A stretch of 64,000 bases of DNA, taken from JBBROS01 sp963792675 (GTDB taxonomy: Bacteria > Pseudomonadota > Alphaproteobacteria > Acetobacterales > Acetobacteraceae). A program made the translations under genes and the position numbers. Below are positions 8,381 through 18,167 of the stretch, piece by piece; position 1 is the first letter of the stretch; each line of letters begins with the position of its first letter. The stretch covers positions 1-64,000 of the forward strand of contig CAWBWT010000005.1 in the NCBI GenBank assembly GCA_963792675.1. Direction: 5' to 3'. The notes below the pieces were generated by a model, which worked only from the letters and a program-made list of their open reading frames with translations, ran no database searches and was not told the origin of the DNA.

Positions 8381-9307
8381 TCACGTTAGATGGGCTTTGG
8401 TGTTCGTCAGGACCTGGGAGAGACGACGCTTCGAGCCGCCTGGAAAGCTCCATCGATACCAGCGACTGACCGTGAACAAGATGTCGTCAACAGTATTGAT
8501 GCCAGCCTGCAGCAGCACGCGGTTCAACAACAGGCGTTCTCGATCGGTGTCGTAGTCAAGCCCGACTTGGCTGCAGTGGCGGACTCCCACAGCATCAACG
8601 ATCCCAAAACTTTCGGTATCTTGTAAGCTTTGATGCCACTCTATCGTTGAAGCCCACCCCATCTTGAAATCACTGCGCATGGGAAAGATGCGCCCCTGAA
8701 ACAGCGGATGAATGAGCACCACTGGCCCAATCTCGACAAATTTCGTCGCTCGGGCGAGCAAATGCGGGCGGACGCACGTGAAGCCGAACGAGTAGAAGCT
8801 ATCCAGCAGATGAGCGGGCTGAGAGATCATGAACCCGCCCTGTGTTGCGAAGAAGATGAACCTGCCGACGTCGTTGAGTGGGAACTCGACGTCGTCATCC
8901 GAGATCATCATGAACTCATGCGGCTGCACCGCTGCCGCGCGATAGAGTTCATTAAGCAGATCATTGCGTTGCCCGGGACCTCGCCCAACTGTCGAGGGTG
9001 CGAGGGCTGACGCGACGTCGTCGAGGGCCCACAGATGCAACCGAACCTTGAATGGCCCTAGCTGACGGAGCAGTCGCTCGACGTGCTGCCTGTTGCGATG
9101 ACGATAAATGAGCAGAAGAACAACATCAGGGTGATTGTATGTAGAGGGGATCGGGGCACGGACCATCCAAAGAAAACCCAGCTCGATCGTTGCCAAGATC
9201 TTCCGCACGCCACGTTTAAGTCCCAGGTTTAGTCTCATATGCCATGCCTTGGGGCCGTGCACATGCATAATTGTTACATTGAACCTAACTGACGTGCAAA
9301 TCATCAT
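8381..9307 (-). CDS. Glycosyltransferase-like protein
   Basis: A 308-residue protein with features of a GT-A-like glycosyltransferase: VVLLLIYRHRNRQHVERLLR near the N-terminus and a DxD-type metal motif in EFMMISDDDVEFP (about residue 140), followed by GFMISQPAHLLDSF. I cannot name the family with confidence. Starts at ATG 9307, 9268 or 9238 are possible, and none has a strong ribosome binding site. The coding region is clearly lower in GC than its surroundings, which suggests horizontal acquisition. It lies downstream of a flippase gene on the same strand, which points to surface polysaccharide synthesis. Confidence 0.6.
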   Translation of the reverse strand: MMICTSVRFNVTIMHVHGPKAWHMRLNLGLKRGVRKILATIELGFLWMVRAPIPSTYNHPDVVLLLIYRHRNRQHVERLLRQLGPFKVRLHLWALDDVASALAPSTVGRGPGQRNDLLNELYRAAAVQPHEFMMISDDDVEFPLNDVGRFIFFATQGGFMISQPAHLLDSFYSFGFTCVRPHLLARATKFVEIGPVVLIHPLFQGRIFPMRSDFKMGWASTIEWHQSLQDTESFGIVDAVGVRHCSQVGLDYDTDRERLLLNRVLLQAGINTVDDILFTVSRWYRWSFPGGSKRRLSQVLTNTKAHLT

Positions 9308-9446
9308 CCCGTTATTTGTATCTTATTCTCGATTGTTGATGGACGCGCCTACAAATCTGACGGTCATTCACGTGAGATAAAGACCGCGCCGGTGTTAATT
9401 TGACCTAAGCAGCGAAGGCCGGGCCACTGCGGCAACGGAGCATGGC

Positions 9447-10901
9447 CTATGACGAACCGCGCTCATGAGACCGAAGCTTCGAGGCCAAGCTGCGGACCTC
9501 ACATTGCAAGGGATGGCGATCAAAGCGACGAAGGGTCAGCAACCAGGCAATGCAACCGAGTGCGACAGCGGCCAACAAGTGAGGCAGCGGGGTGCTTGCT
9601 GACCACCTATAGCTCACCATCACACCAAAGCTGGGTGACACCGCCGCCGCGGTCAGAAGCGCACTGCGGGTATAGATGGGCAGGAGGTCGCGACCCGTTG
9701 TCGCCGTCATACGCTCCAGGTGCGGCCGGTACAGCCCGAACGAGAAGACTGCCTCGACTATTCGCGCCCCCGCTGCGCCGGTTAGCCCAATGAAGCAACC
9801 ACAAACAAACGCAGTCAGTCCCACGCCGGCGCGTAGAGCCTCGAAGCGCGCTTGCCGGTCGGTCTCACCGCAGACGACGAAGATCTCCCAGGTCATCGTT
9901 ATCGCTACCAGGATGATGGCCGCCACCGAGAGCATGCTCAAGGGAGCGGCAGCGCCGACCCATCGCGCGCCGTAGACGGTCAGGATCAGTGGGCCGGACA
10001 GGATCGCCATGCCGGCGAAAGCAGGCCATAGCAACGCCGTCACGATTTCAACGATACGCAGGTAAGGGCCGCGCAAGGAGACGCCTTGCCGCCGCAGACT
10101 TGCCAGATCGACAAAGACCACACGCCCGATGACGAGGTGTATGTTGTCCCAGAGCAAGCCGTTGAGCCCGGCGGCGCGCGAATACAAGCCCAGTGCGCTC
10201 AGGCCGAGGATCTTGCCCAGCAACGCCTCGGCGGCTCGGCTCGCAAAGGTATTGACCCCGGAGATCGTCAGCATTTGCAGGCCATAGCGCGTAATGCGCC
10301 GCCACTCTTTCAGCCCCAACCGCAGATTGGCGTGCCGATGACCGATCACGTTATAGCTGCAGCAGGTGACCGCTCCGCCGGCCAGGTTGCCGTATGCAAG
10401 GCTCATGTAGCTGAAGCCAAGGCAAGCGAGGCCGACCGTCAGCGCCGTGGTTGCGAAGGTTCTTGCCAGGCTGACCAACGCGATCCCTTTGAAGCGGCCT
10501 TGGCGCTCCAGGCTGGTCATCGGCAGGAATTCCAAGGCGGCGAGCAAGGGCAGCGGCGCGAGAACCAGCATGACCCGTTGGACGCCCGGTTCGTGCAGAA
10601 TCCACCCCCCGAACAAGCTCAAGGCCGTCACGGCCGCCGAAAGCAGGAAGGCAAGCAGCGTGTTTATGGTGAAGACGCTCGCAACGAGGTCTGGGTGCGG
10701 GTCCTGCTCGCGAACCAAGAAGCCCGCGAGGCCAAAGGTCTGCACGACGCCGAGCACGCTGACCATGGCTGTGGCGATCGCATACACACCCATTTCGTAG
10801 GGCGTCAGCAAACGCGACAGGACCACCGCGCCGGCGAATTGGATGATCGCCAACCCGCCTTGCGACAATGTCATCCAGCCAAGGTTGCGTCTTAGCGACA
10901 T
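9447..10901 (-). CDS. Polysaccharide flippase, Wzx/RfbX-like
   Basis: A 484-residue integral membrane protein with about 12-14 hydrophobic segments and the typical start of lipopolysaccharide/exopolysaccharide translocases (LGWMTLSQGGLAIIQFAGAV, LSRLLTPYEMGVYAIA). It is expected to move lipid-linked oligosaccharide units across the inner membrane. The length is normal and no break is visible. It lies 139 bp upstream of the glycosyltransferase-like gene in the same direction, and its start abuts the remains of an IS3 element. Confidence 0.85.
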   Translation of the reverse strand: MSLRRNLGWMTLSQGGLAIIQFAGAVVLSRLLTPYEMGVYAIATAMVSVLGVVQTFGLAGFLVREQDPHPDLVASVFTINTLLAFLLSAAVTALSLFGGWILHEPGVQRVMLVLAPLPLLAALEFLPMTSLERQGRFKGIALVSLARTFATTALTVGLACLGFSYMSLAYGNLAGGAVTCCSYNVIGHRHANLRLGLKEWRRITRYGLQMLTISGVNTFASRAAEALLGKILGLSALGLYSRAAGLNGLLWDNIHLVIGRVVFVDLASLRRQGVSLRGPYLRIVEIVTALLWPAFAGMAILSGPLILTVYGARWVGAAAPLSMLSVAAIILVAITMTWEIFVVCGETDRQARFEALRAGVGLTAFVCGCFIGLTGAAGARIVEAVFSFGLYRPHLERMTATTGRDLLPIYTRSALLTAAAVSPSFGVMVSYRWSASTPLPHLLAAVALGCIAWLLTLRRFDRHPLQCEVRSLASKLRSHERGSS

Positions 10902-11068
10902 CGATCACCTGTGCATGGAAGTTGGCGCGATGTTGCAAGCATTCCGGCTTGATCAGGTCCCGACACGCGGTTCGAGCAAGCGTGTCATCGGACCAACGCA
11001 GGAGCAATCTTTGTAGCGCGATGACGAAGGTGCGGCTACGCCGGCGCGATACCGGAAGCCTCCGGTCG

Positions 11069-11979
11069 ATGAGCCTGGAGCGGAGGCGGCAGATGGTCGA
11101 GCCCGACCACCCCAGCCTGTCCGTGGTGCGCCAATGCGAGTTGGTGTCGATCAGCCGGTCGGGGTTCTACTACCAGCCTGCGGGCGAGACGCCGCTGAAC
11201 TTGGCGCTGATGCGGCTGATCGACGCGCAGTTCCTGGAGACGCCCTGGTATAGTTCGCGCCAGATGGCGCGCCATCTCCGGCGCGAGGGCTACACGGTTG
11301 GTTGCAAACGGATGCGTCGGCTGATGGCCAAGATGGGTTTGGCGCCGATCTACCAGCGGCCGCGAACGACGGTGCCGCACCCGGAGCACCGGGTCTTTCC
11401 ATACCTGCTGCGCGACCTTGTGGTGGACCGCCCGAACCAGGCCTGGTGCGCGGATTTGACCTACATACCCATGCGCCGCGGCTTTCTCTACCTCGTGGCG
11501 GTGATGGACTGGGCGAAGCAGCCCAAGGTTCACTCGGCGCAGCCGAGGGAATGGCTGCGGAGGGGACGCGCAAGGTGCTGTCCTGGCGGGTGGCGAACAC
11601 CATGGACGTGGAGTTCTGCATCGAGGCGCTGGAGGAGACCTTGGCCCGGTTCGGGAAACCTGAGATCTTCAACACGGACCAAGGTAGCCAATTCACCTCG
11701 CCGCGGTTCACCGGCGTGCTGCAGCAAGCCGGCGTGCGCATCTCCATGGACGGGCGGGGTCGCTGGATGGATAACGTTTTCATCGAGCGTCTCTGGCGCA
11801 GCCTGAAATACGAGTGCGTCTACCTGCACGCCTTTGAGACCGGCTCCGAGCTGCGGGCGGGCCTTTCGAGGTGGATCGGCTACTACAATGCCCGGCGCCC
11901 TCACTCCACCTTGGCTGGGCGTACGCCTGGTGAGGCCTACGGGGCAAGCGGGATGGGCGTAGTGAAACTGGCGGCCTGA
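11069..11979 (+). pseudogene. IS3-family transposase orfB, interrupted
   Basis: DDE integrase-type transposase. Blocks are RQCELVSISRSGFYYQPAGE, SRQMARHLRREGY, the first Asp in WCADLTYIPM, the second in IFNTDQGSQFTS and the Glu in FIERLWRSLKYE, then YYNARRPHSTLAGRTPGEAY. The reading frame changes at 11517-11566, where 50 extra bases split the normal AVMDWATRKVLSWR sequence. Without that insert the two frames join exactly. With the left end of the element also missing, it should be inactive. Confidence 0.85.
11517..11566. repeat. 50-bp insertion with nested inverted repeats
   Basis: This stretch interrupts the IS3 transposase precisely. It contains CTCGGC-GCA-GCCGAG, and outside that GCAGCC paired with GGCTGC, so it can fold as a small structured hairpin. 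The dinucleotide GA ends both the left flank and the insert. It resembles a small palindromic mobile repeat, although no second copy was noticed in the window. Confidence 0.55.
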
Positions 11980-12197
11980 CAACAACCAGGGCCGAGCTTA
12001 ACCACGCCGCCAAACTGTCGAACGGGATGGGTCCACCTCACGGCTGGCCGGCGCCCAACCGAAGCACGCCAGGCGGACAGTCGATGCCTCGAGGAGCGTA
12101 GTGGGAGCTTTAAGTGCACGCGCGGGTCGGTCACCCGATTTACTCTCAACGACCAGACAAGCCAGCATGGACGCGGGTTCCTGCGGTTTGGGATGTC

Positions 12198-13109
12198 ATG
12201 ATCGACCTGAATGCACTGCTCGTCTTCGCGAAGGTCGTCGAGGCGAGAAGCTTTTCCAAAGCGGCCCGGCGTTTGAACATGCCGGTCTCTACCGTCAGCC
12301 GGCGGGTGTCCGAGCTCGAATCCGAACTCGGGCTCCGTCTGCTCCATCGCTCGACCCGAAGCCTTCGGCTGACGGAAGCGGGGTCGGAGATTTTTGAGCT
12401 GGCGCAACGCGGGGCCGAAATTGGCGACACAGTCGCTGGCATCGTCTCTAATCAGCGGACAGACGTCTCCGGCCTGTTGCGACTTTCGGCGCCTCCGAGC
12501 GTCTCGGATACGCTCCTGGCTCCGCTCGTCTGCGCCTTCCAGAATTCGTATCCGGACGTTCAGGTGCAGATCCTGGTGACCAGTCGTTGGGTCGACCACA
12601 TCGCCGAGGGCGTCGATCTCGTGTTCCGGCTCGGTGAGCTGAACAACTCCGCGCTGGTGGCCAGGAAGATCATGAACTACCGCCATCAGCTGGTCGCCAG
12701 CCCGGACTATTTGGCCCGCCACGCGCCTCCGGAGCAGCCCGCCGACCTTCTTCGGCATCGCCTCCTGGCCTTCTCACATTGGCGCCCAGACTACGTGTGG
12801 AGCTTCAACCCGGTCGGCGGAGGGAAAGCGTCGACGGTCCGGTTCGTCCCGCAATTGGCGATGAACGACTACACGGGCCTAGCCTGGGCTCTCGTCCAAG
12901 GGGCCGGCATCGGTGACTTGCCGCCGGTCGTGCAGCCAACGCTGCTTCGCGAGGGCAGGTTGGTCGAAGTCATGCCAGCTTGGCGATTCCCGAGCCAAGA
13001 TCTCTCAATGGTGCATGTTGGACGACGGCACGTGTCGCGCCCGGTGCGAATGTTCAAGGAGTTCGCGGAAAAGCACGTTCCTGCGCTGTTCACCGAGCTC
13101 CCGGCGTAA
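12198..13109 (+). CDS. LysR-family transcriptional regulator
   Basis: A 303-residue regulator of the CrgA/DmlR-like branch. The N-terminal winged helix reads ALLVFAKVVEARSFSKAARR and STVSRRVSELESELGLRLLH (residues 5-60), followed by a periplasmic-binding-like effector domain (LLRLSAPPSVSDTLLAPLV). ATG at 12198 is preferred over upstream starts because the family begins a few residues before this motif. It is on the same strand as the NADP oxidoreductase gene 162 bp downstream, a likely target. The inducer is unknown. Confidence 0.92.
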   Translation: MIDLNALLVFAKVVEARSFSKAARRLNMPVSTVSRRVSELESELGLRLLHRSTRSLRLTEAGSEIFELAQRGAEIGDTVAGIVSNQRTDVSGLLRLSAPPSVSDTLLAPLVCAFQNSYPDVQVQILVTSRWVDHIAEGVDLVFRLGELNNSALVARKIMNYRHQLVASPDYLARHAPPEQPADLLRHRLLAFSHWRPDYVWSFNPVGGGKASTVRFVPQLAMNDYTGLAWALVQGAGIGDLPPVVQPTLLREGRLVEVMPAWRFPSQDLSMVHVGRRHVSRPVRMFKEFAEKHVPALFTELPA

Positions 13110-13271
13110 CCTCCGCTCGGAAGGAGGGCGACCCGAGCGGCACACACCGCGTGAGGACGGCCCTGATCTTTCCAATTCTGGAAAAGGCCATTCTGATTGA
13201 TGGATATAGTCGGACTTCGTGGTCAGGCTTAGGTGATGAGGCGGTCAGCCTCCGAGGAAATCAACCCAACC

Positions 13272-13910
13272 ATGAACATCGCAATCATAGGACTTGGGAA
13301 CATTGGTTCCCGACTGGCACGAAATCTGGCTTTTGGTGGTCGAGACGTCATTGTTGCCGACAGGACATTGGCAAAGGCGCAATCCCTTGCGGAAGAGCTG
13401 GGCGCCAGCACGACCGCGATGCCGGTTTCCGACGCGGTCGGCAAGGCCGATGTCATCATCCTTGCGATCTACTTCGATGCGATCCAGGAATTCCTCGTAA
13501 CGCACCGGAGCGGTCTTGCCGGAAAGATCGTCGTCGATCCCTCGAACCCGATCGCGCCCGACGGGGCGGGTGGTTTCAAAAAGATCATCCCGGAAGACCA
13601 GTCCTCTGGGAAGCTTATCGCAGGCCTCCTTCCGGAAGGTGCCGAAGCGGTGAAGGCGTTCGGTACGTTGGGGGCGGAGTCACTCGCAAGCGGCGTGAAC
13701 CGCTCGCCTGAGAAAGCGGTGCTGTTCTACGCCACGGACTACCCCGAGGCGGGACGGGTTGTGGCGGGCTTGATCGAAGCGAGCGGCTTCGCCCCGGTGT
13801 CGGTCGGAGGGATCGACCAGTCGCTACGGATCGAGGTCGGCGGCGACCTGCATGAGTTCGGGAAGTTGGGTCAGCTCGTCTCGGTCCAGGAGGCCGAAGC
13901 GCTGGTGTGA
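13272..13910 (+). CDS. NADP oxidoreductase, F420-dependent-like fold
   Basis: A 212-residue Rossmann protein starting MNIAIIGLGNIGSRLARNLA (dinucleotide-binding GxGxxG) with DVIVADRTLAKA as the second strand and KIVVDPSNPIAPDG after it. This matches the NADPH:F420 oxidoreductase-like (NAD-binding F420) family, whose bacterial members mostly act as NADP-dependent reductases of unknown substrate. Start 13272 is chosen because the fold begins immediately. The upstream LysR gene may regulate it. Confidence 0.82.
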   Translation: MNIAIIGLGNIGSRLARNLAFGGRDVIVADRTLAKAQSLAEELGASTTAMPVSDAVGKADVIILAIYFDAIQEFLVTHRSGLAGKIVVDPSNPIAPDGAGGFKKIIPEDQSSGKLIAGLLPEGAEAVKAFGTLGAESLASGVNRSPEKAVLFYATDYPEAGRVVAGLIEASGFAPVSVGGIDQSLRIEVGGDLHEFGKLGQLVSVQEAEALV

Positions 13911-14030
13911 CTGCCATTCGGCGAGGCGGGGTTACGGGCGCCCCTTCCGAGAGTGGTGGGCAGCTCCGACCGCAAGGCGGCATGCTCGCCCCGGCTTCGA
14001 CGGCGAGATAGCAGGGATGGGAGAGCTGGC

Positions 14031-16466
14031 ATGGATGATTTGAACGAGAGGCCGGTCGTTAGCACGCGGCGCACGATGCTCGGCCTGGCCAGTGCCGCGG
14101 CGACCGGCATTGCGCTGGCGTCCTCCGCGCAGGCGCAGACACCCGAGCCGGGCGTCGGCGCAGACGCAAGGGGGGGCGTGTCCGGACCGATGCAATCCGC
14201 GGGAGCGCTGGCCTTCGGCCCGGACAACGTGCTGTTCGTCGGCGACATTGCCGGTGCTGCGATCCACGCCTTCGCGCTGCGCGCGGCCGATCTGACCGCG
14301 CAGGCTGATGTCGAGCTCGGCAATTTCCACAACTTCGAGGGCCGCAACCTCGTCCAGGGCCTGGACCAGAAGCTCGCCGCCCTGCTCGGAACGACCTACG
14401 ACACGATCGTCATCAACGACATGGTAGTCCACCAGCCATCGCAGCAGATCATCATCTCTGTCGAGCGCGGCCGAAGCGTCGATGCGGTCCCGGCCCTCAT
14501 CAAGGTGAACCATGGCGAGCTCGAGATCCTCGATCTGGCAAACGTTCCGCACACCCAAGTGGCCGTCCCTAACGAGCCCGATCCGCAGGCCATGCTCGAG
14601 TTCGACACGCAGCGGTCGTTCGCCATCACCGATGTCGAATACTTCAACGGCGAGATCTTCGTGACCGGGGTGTCGAACCAGCGGTTCGCCTCTACGCTTC
14701 ACCGAATACCGTACCCGTTCGACGCTCGGATGACGACGTCCACCATGGAAATCTGGCACCCCGTCCACGGCGAGTTCGAGACCCGAGCTCCGATCATTCG
14801 TCACGTGATCAGGGAGATACGAGGCGAGGCCTATCTGTTCGCGGTCTACGGCTGCACACCGCTGGTGCGGTTTCCGCTCACGTCTTTGACCGACGGAGCG
14901 CATGTCCGCGGCGACGTCATCGGCGAGCTGGGCTACGGCAGCAACCCGCTCGACATGCTCACCTTCACCGATCCGTTCGACCACAAGGAGTACCTCGTGG
15001 TCACCATCGATACGCGGAGTGCTTCGCGCATCGCCGTCGTGGACCTCGCAACAGCGACGCCGGAGCCGACCGGAGGGTCGATCGACTTCGGCCCGGGCGG
15101 CCTTGGCCGCACCCAGGGCCTGCTGCCGATCAGGGCCGAGCACCTTGCGATCCTCAATCCGCACTGGGCCGTGCAGATCCAGCGCCACCCGAAGACGAGC
15201 TACCGGCTGGATGTGAGTAGCTTGATGGTGCCCTATTTCTTCGAACGTCGGGACGGCATGGCGGAGATGAACTGGCCGGACGGGCCGGACCCGTTCCAGT
15301 TATCGCGAGCACCGGTCGGAGATTTCCCGGGGCGGCTGATCGTGGCCGGACGTTCTTTGGGCGCAATCGGATCGGAAAGCCGGCCGAAACTGGTGGCCGA
15401 GACCGATCCGTTGCCGGGCAGCGTAATGATTCATGGTCTCGCGGCGGATATGCTGTCGCTCCTGTCCGCCCACGCACATCCCGGTGGTCTGCTGCGGTCC
15501 ATCCTCCGCGTGGCAGTGAGGCCGGTGAGAGAATCCGGGGACGGGGAGCTGTCCGATGTGGCCGGCTCCTACCAGGTGATGGAGGACGGGATCCGGTTCC
15601 GGCCTTCCTTTCCGTTCGAGCCCGGGACGATGTACCGGGCGCGCTTCGACCCGGGTCCGCTGGGCCGCACGGATCCAGCCAACGTGCTGACGCTGGCGTT
15701 CTCGCTGCCGGCGCGCCCGAGCGGGCCGCCAGCGACGTTGACGCACATCTTTCCTTCTGACGACCGCGTGCCTGAAAACCTGCTCCGCTTCTATCTGCGC
15801 TTCTCAGGTCCCATGCGACGCGGGCATGCAGAGCAGGAGATCTGCATCCTCGGTCCGGACGGCAAACCGGCCGCCGACGTGCTGTATCGCGCGCCCGTCG
15901 AGCTCTGGGACCGGACGATGCGGTGCCTCACGATCCTGCTCGATCCCGGCAGGCTGAAGCGCGGCGTGGGTCCGAACCGCGAACTGGGGCCGCCGCTCGA
16001 GCCCGGTCAAGAGTACACCCTCGTCGTCGGCGCGGGCATGCGGGACCTCTCCGGGCACCGGCTGCCTGAGCCAATCCGAAAACCATTCCGTGTCACCGGC
16101 GCGGTCCGGCGGCCCATTGACCTCGATCATTGGACGACGATCAGTCCGGCCGCAGACAGTCTCCAGCCTCTTGCGATCACGTTCCGGCAGCCGATGGACT
16201 GGGCGCTGTTGCTGAATTGCATTACGGTCGAGACCCCAGATGGACGGTCGCTGCCCGGCCGGGCCGAGGCCGCGCCGCTCGAGACAGGGTGGGCATTTAC
16301 GCCGGTCTCGCCCTGGTCGGCAGGCGCGTACCGAGTTCGCGTGCAGTCCAGCCTCGAAGACGTATGCGGCAACAGCGTCGATGCGGCCTTCGACAGCCCG
16401 CTCCGGCCAGGCGCGCGATTGCTGTTTAACACGACCTCGCTTTCGATTCCGTTCGATGTCGCGTGA
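14031..16466 (+). CDS. Tat-exported propeller/Ig-like protein of unknown function
   Basis: An 811-residue protein. The N-terminus STRRTMLGLASAAATG ending ASSAQA is a twin-arginine signal. Residues about 50-420 show repeating WD/NHL-like strands (GALAFGPDNVLFVGDIAGAA, FAITDVEYFNGEIFVTGVSN, LDMLTFTDPFDHKEYLVVTI), suggesting a beta-propeller. From about residue 450 to the end there are Ig-like or SbsA-like segments (LLRFYLRFSGPMRRGHAEQE, RCLTILLDPGRLKRG, LEPGQEYTLVV). I do not recognise a catalytic site. Start 14031 has GGGAGAG upstream. It is likely periplasmic and folded before export, possibly with a cofactor. It stands between an oxidoreductase gene and L-serine dehydratase, with no clear functional link. 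Confidence 0.7.
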   Translation: MDDLNERPVVSTRRTMLGLASAAATGIALASSAQAQTPEPGVGADARGGVSGPMQSAGALAFGPDNVLFVGDIAGAAIHAFALRAADLTAQADVELGNFHNFEGRNLVQGLDQKLAALLGTTYDTIVINDMVVHQPSQQIIISVERGRSVDAVPALIKVNHGELEILDLANVPHTQVAVPNEPDPQAMLEFDTQRSFAITDVEYFNGEIFVTGVSNQRFASTLHRIPYPFDARMTTSTMEIWHPVHGEFETRAPIIRHVIREIRGEAYLFAVYGCTPLVRFPLTSLTDGAHVRGDVIGELGYGSNPLDMLTFTDPFDHKEYLVVTIDTRSASRIAVVDLATATPEPTGGSIDFGPGGLGRTQGLLPIRAEHLAILNPHWAVQIQRHPKTSYRLDVSSLMVPYFFERRDGMAEMNWPDGPDPFQLSRAPVGDFPGRLIVAGRSLGAIGSESRPKLVAETDPLPGSVMIHGLAADMLSLLSAHAHPGGLLRSILRVAVRPVRESGDGELSDVAGSYQVMEDGIRFRPSFPFEPGTMYRARFDPGPLGRTDPANVLTLAFSLPARPSGPPATLTHIFPSDDRVPENLLRFYLRFSGPMRRGHAEQEICILGPDGKPAADVLYRAPVELWDRTMRCLTILLDPGRLKRGVGPNRELGPPLEPGQEYTLVVGAGMRDLSGHRLPEPIRKPFRVTGAVRRPIDLDHWTTISPAADSLQPLAITFRQPMDWALLLNCITVETPDGRSLPGRAEAAPLETGWAFTPVSPWSAGAYRVRVQSSLEDVCGNSVDAAFDSPLRPGARLLFNTTSLSIPFDVA

Positions 16467-16793
16467 GCTGTCGGCCGATGTCATGCCCAGCACCGCTCGC
16501 TCCCTCCACCCGTCGACCTGATTGCCGCCGAACACCATGCGCCTGATGCCGGGCGGCACGAGCACCTGCAGGATTTCGCCTTGGCAAAGGCGTCCACCAT
16601 CCTGTTCGAGATGATGCTCATCGCGAAGCCATGCGTGGTGACATGACTGCCCGCACTGATGAGGTTGGTAAGGTCGGGACGGCGAGATCGGTCGCGTGCG
16701 GCCCGAAGCCCGGCGACGCTCAGTTGCAAGCGGCGGAGGCATGGGGGCGGCATTTTCTGTCATGCTCGGTCCGACTGGAGTATCTACCCAGGT
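16467..16793. other. Intergenic with a possible minus-strand relic
   Basis: On the minus strand, HVTTHGFAMSIISNRMVDAF and then, one base out of frame, GEILQVLVPPGIRRMVFGGN and QVDGWRERAVLGM read like a continuous protein broken by a single indel (about 16475-16645). I cannot identify the parent family. No other feature is seen; the end of this stretch is the leader of the L-serine dehydratase gene. Confidence 0.3.
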
Positions 16794-18167
16794 GTGTCCT
16801 CCATAGCTCCCCCATGGACCGGGCTGTTCGACCTTTTCCGCATCGGAATCGGTCCATCGAGCTCCCACACTGTCGGCCCGATGGTCGCGGCCCGGCGCTT
16901 CGTCGCCGATATCCCGGCAGACTTGGCAGTCGCGTCCGTCCGCGTGGAGCTGTTCGGTTCGCTTGCGCTAACCGGCAAGGGCCATGCCACAGATGTCGCC
17001 GTGATCCTCGGTCTGCTGGGCGAACGGCCGGACACGGTGGATCCCGATCAGGTGCCCGTGCTGGTCCAGAACGCGGTCCGGGCAAAAACGCTGGTCCTGC
17101 CCGGTGGCCGCAGGGCCGCCTTCGATCCCATCGGAGACATCGCCTTCATCCGGGAGATGCTGCCCCGGCATCCGAACGCAGTCCGCTTCACGGCCCACGC
17201 GCCGGAGCTGACGTTCGTTCGAACCTACTACTCGGTTGGCGGCGGCTTTGTCGTCACGGATGACGAGGAGAGCACCGGGGCGACCGATGCCCGGGAGGTG
17301 CCGTTTCCGTTCACAACGTCGCGCGAGATGCTCGACATGGCGGCTTCGGCAGGTGTCTCGATCGCCGAACTGCAGCGCCTCAACGAGCTGACCCATCGCA
17401 GCCACGCGGAGATTTCCAGAGGGGTGGAACGGATCTGGGCGGCGATGCAGGCTTGTATCATTCGTGGTCTTGGCCAATCCGGGGTACTGCCCGGCGGACT
17501 CAAGGTCCGGCGCCGGGCTCCTGGCCTTCATGAGCGGCTTCGTGCCCAGGAGGGACGCAACCAGCGGGACGTGCTCCAGGGGATGGACTGGGTGAACCTG
17601 TTTGCCCTCGCGGTGAACGAGGAAAACGCAGCAGGCGGGCGGGTGGTCACGGCTCCGACGAACGGCGCGGCTGGCATCATCCCGGCCGTCCTCCAGTACT
17701 ATGATCGCTTTGTCGCGGGATCGACACCCGAAGGAATCGAGACCTTTTTCCTGGCCGCCGCGGCTGTCGGCTCCCTCATCAAGCACAACGCCTCGATCTC
17801 GGGCGCAGAGGTCGGTTGCCAAGGCGAGGTCGGTTCGGCTTGTGCGATGGCGGCGGCGGGGCTCGCGGCCGCACTGGGCGGCACGAACGGGCAGGTGGAG
17901 AACGCGGCCGAGATCGGCCTTGAGCATAACCTGGGCCTGACGTGCGACCCGATCGGCGGCTTGGTGCAGATCCCTTGCATCGAACGGAACGCGCTGGCGT
18001 CGGTGAAGGCCATCAACGCCGCCAGGCTGGCGCTCCACGGGGACGGAACCCACTTCGTCAGCCTGGACCAGGTGATCCGCACGATGCGTGATACCGGACG
18101 CGACATGTCGTCGAAATACAAGGAGACGTCCGAGGGCGGCCTGGCTGTCAACGCCATCGAGTGCTGA
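16794..18167 (+). CDS. sdaA: L-serine ammonia-lyase (iron-sulfur)
   Basis: A 457-residue single-chain L-serine dehydratase that converts L-serine to pyruvate and ammonia in the cytoplasm. The beta domain begins LFDLFRIGIGPSSSHTVGPM; the alpha domain carries TAPTNGAAGIIPAVLQYY and the [4Fe-4S] cysteines in GCQGEVGSACAMA (about 341 and 352), LTCDPIGGL (383) and IPCIERNA (394). The in-frame GTG at 16794 is preferred since it lies only a few residues before the conserved start and gives the normal length; GGAG lies 13 nt upstream. Confidence 0.95.
   Translation: MSSIAPPWTGLFDLFRIGIGPSSSHTVGPMVAARRFVADIPADLAVASVRVELFGSLALTGKGHATDVAVILGLLGERPDTVDPDQVPVLVQNAVRAKTLVLPGGRRAAFDPIGDIAFIREMLPRHPNAVRFTAHAPELTFVRTYYSVGGGFVVTDDEESTGATDAREVPFPFTTSREMLDMAASAGVSIAELQRLNELTHRSHAEISRGVERIWAAMQACIIRGLGQSGVLPGGLKVRRRAPGLHERLRAQEGRNQRDVLQGMDWVNLFALAVNEENAAGGRVVTAPTNGAAGIIPAVLQYYDRFVAGSTPEGIETFFLAAAAVGSLIKHNASISGAEVGCQGEVGSACAMAAAGLAAALGGTNGQVENAAEIGLEHNLGLTCDPIGGLVQIPCIERNALASVKAINAARLALHGDGTHFVSLDQVIRTMRDTGRDMSSKYKETSEGGLAVNAIEC

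Larger units (their letters stand above)
11030..12040 (+). mobile_element. IS3-family element, 5' truncated
   Basis: The right end is visible: GTCCACCTCA at 12031-12040 is the complement of the TGAGGTGGAC tip common in IS3-family elements. No matching left tip and no orfA (helix-turn-helix/leucine-zipper protein) is found between the flippase start and orfB, so the left part has been lost; the left boundary given is approximate. The orfB inside carries an additional 50-bp insertion. Confidence 0.7.
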
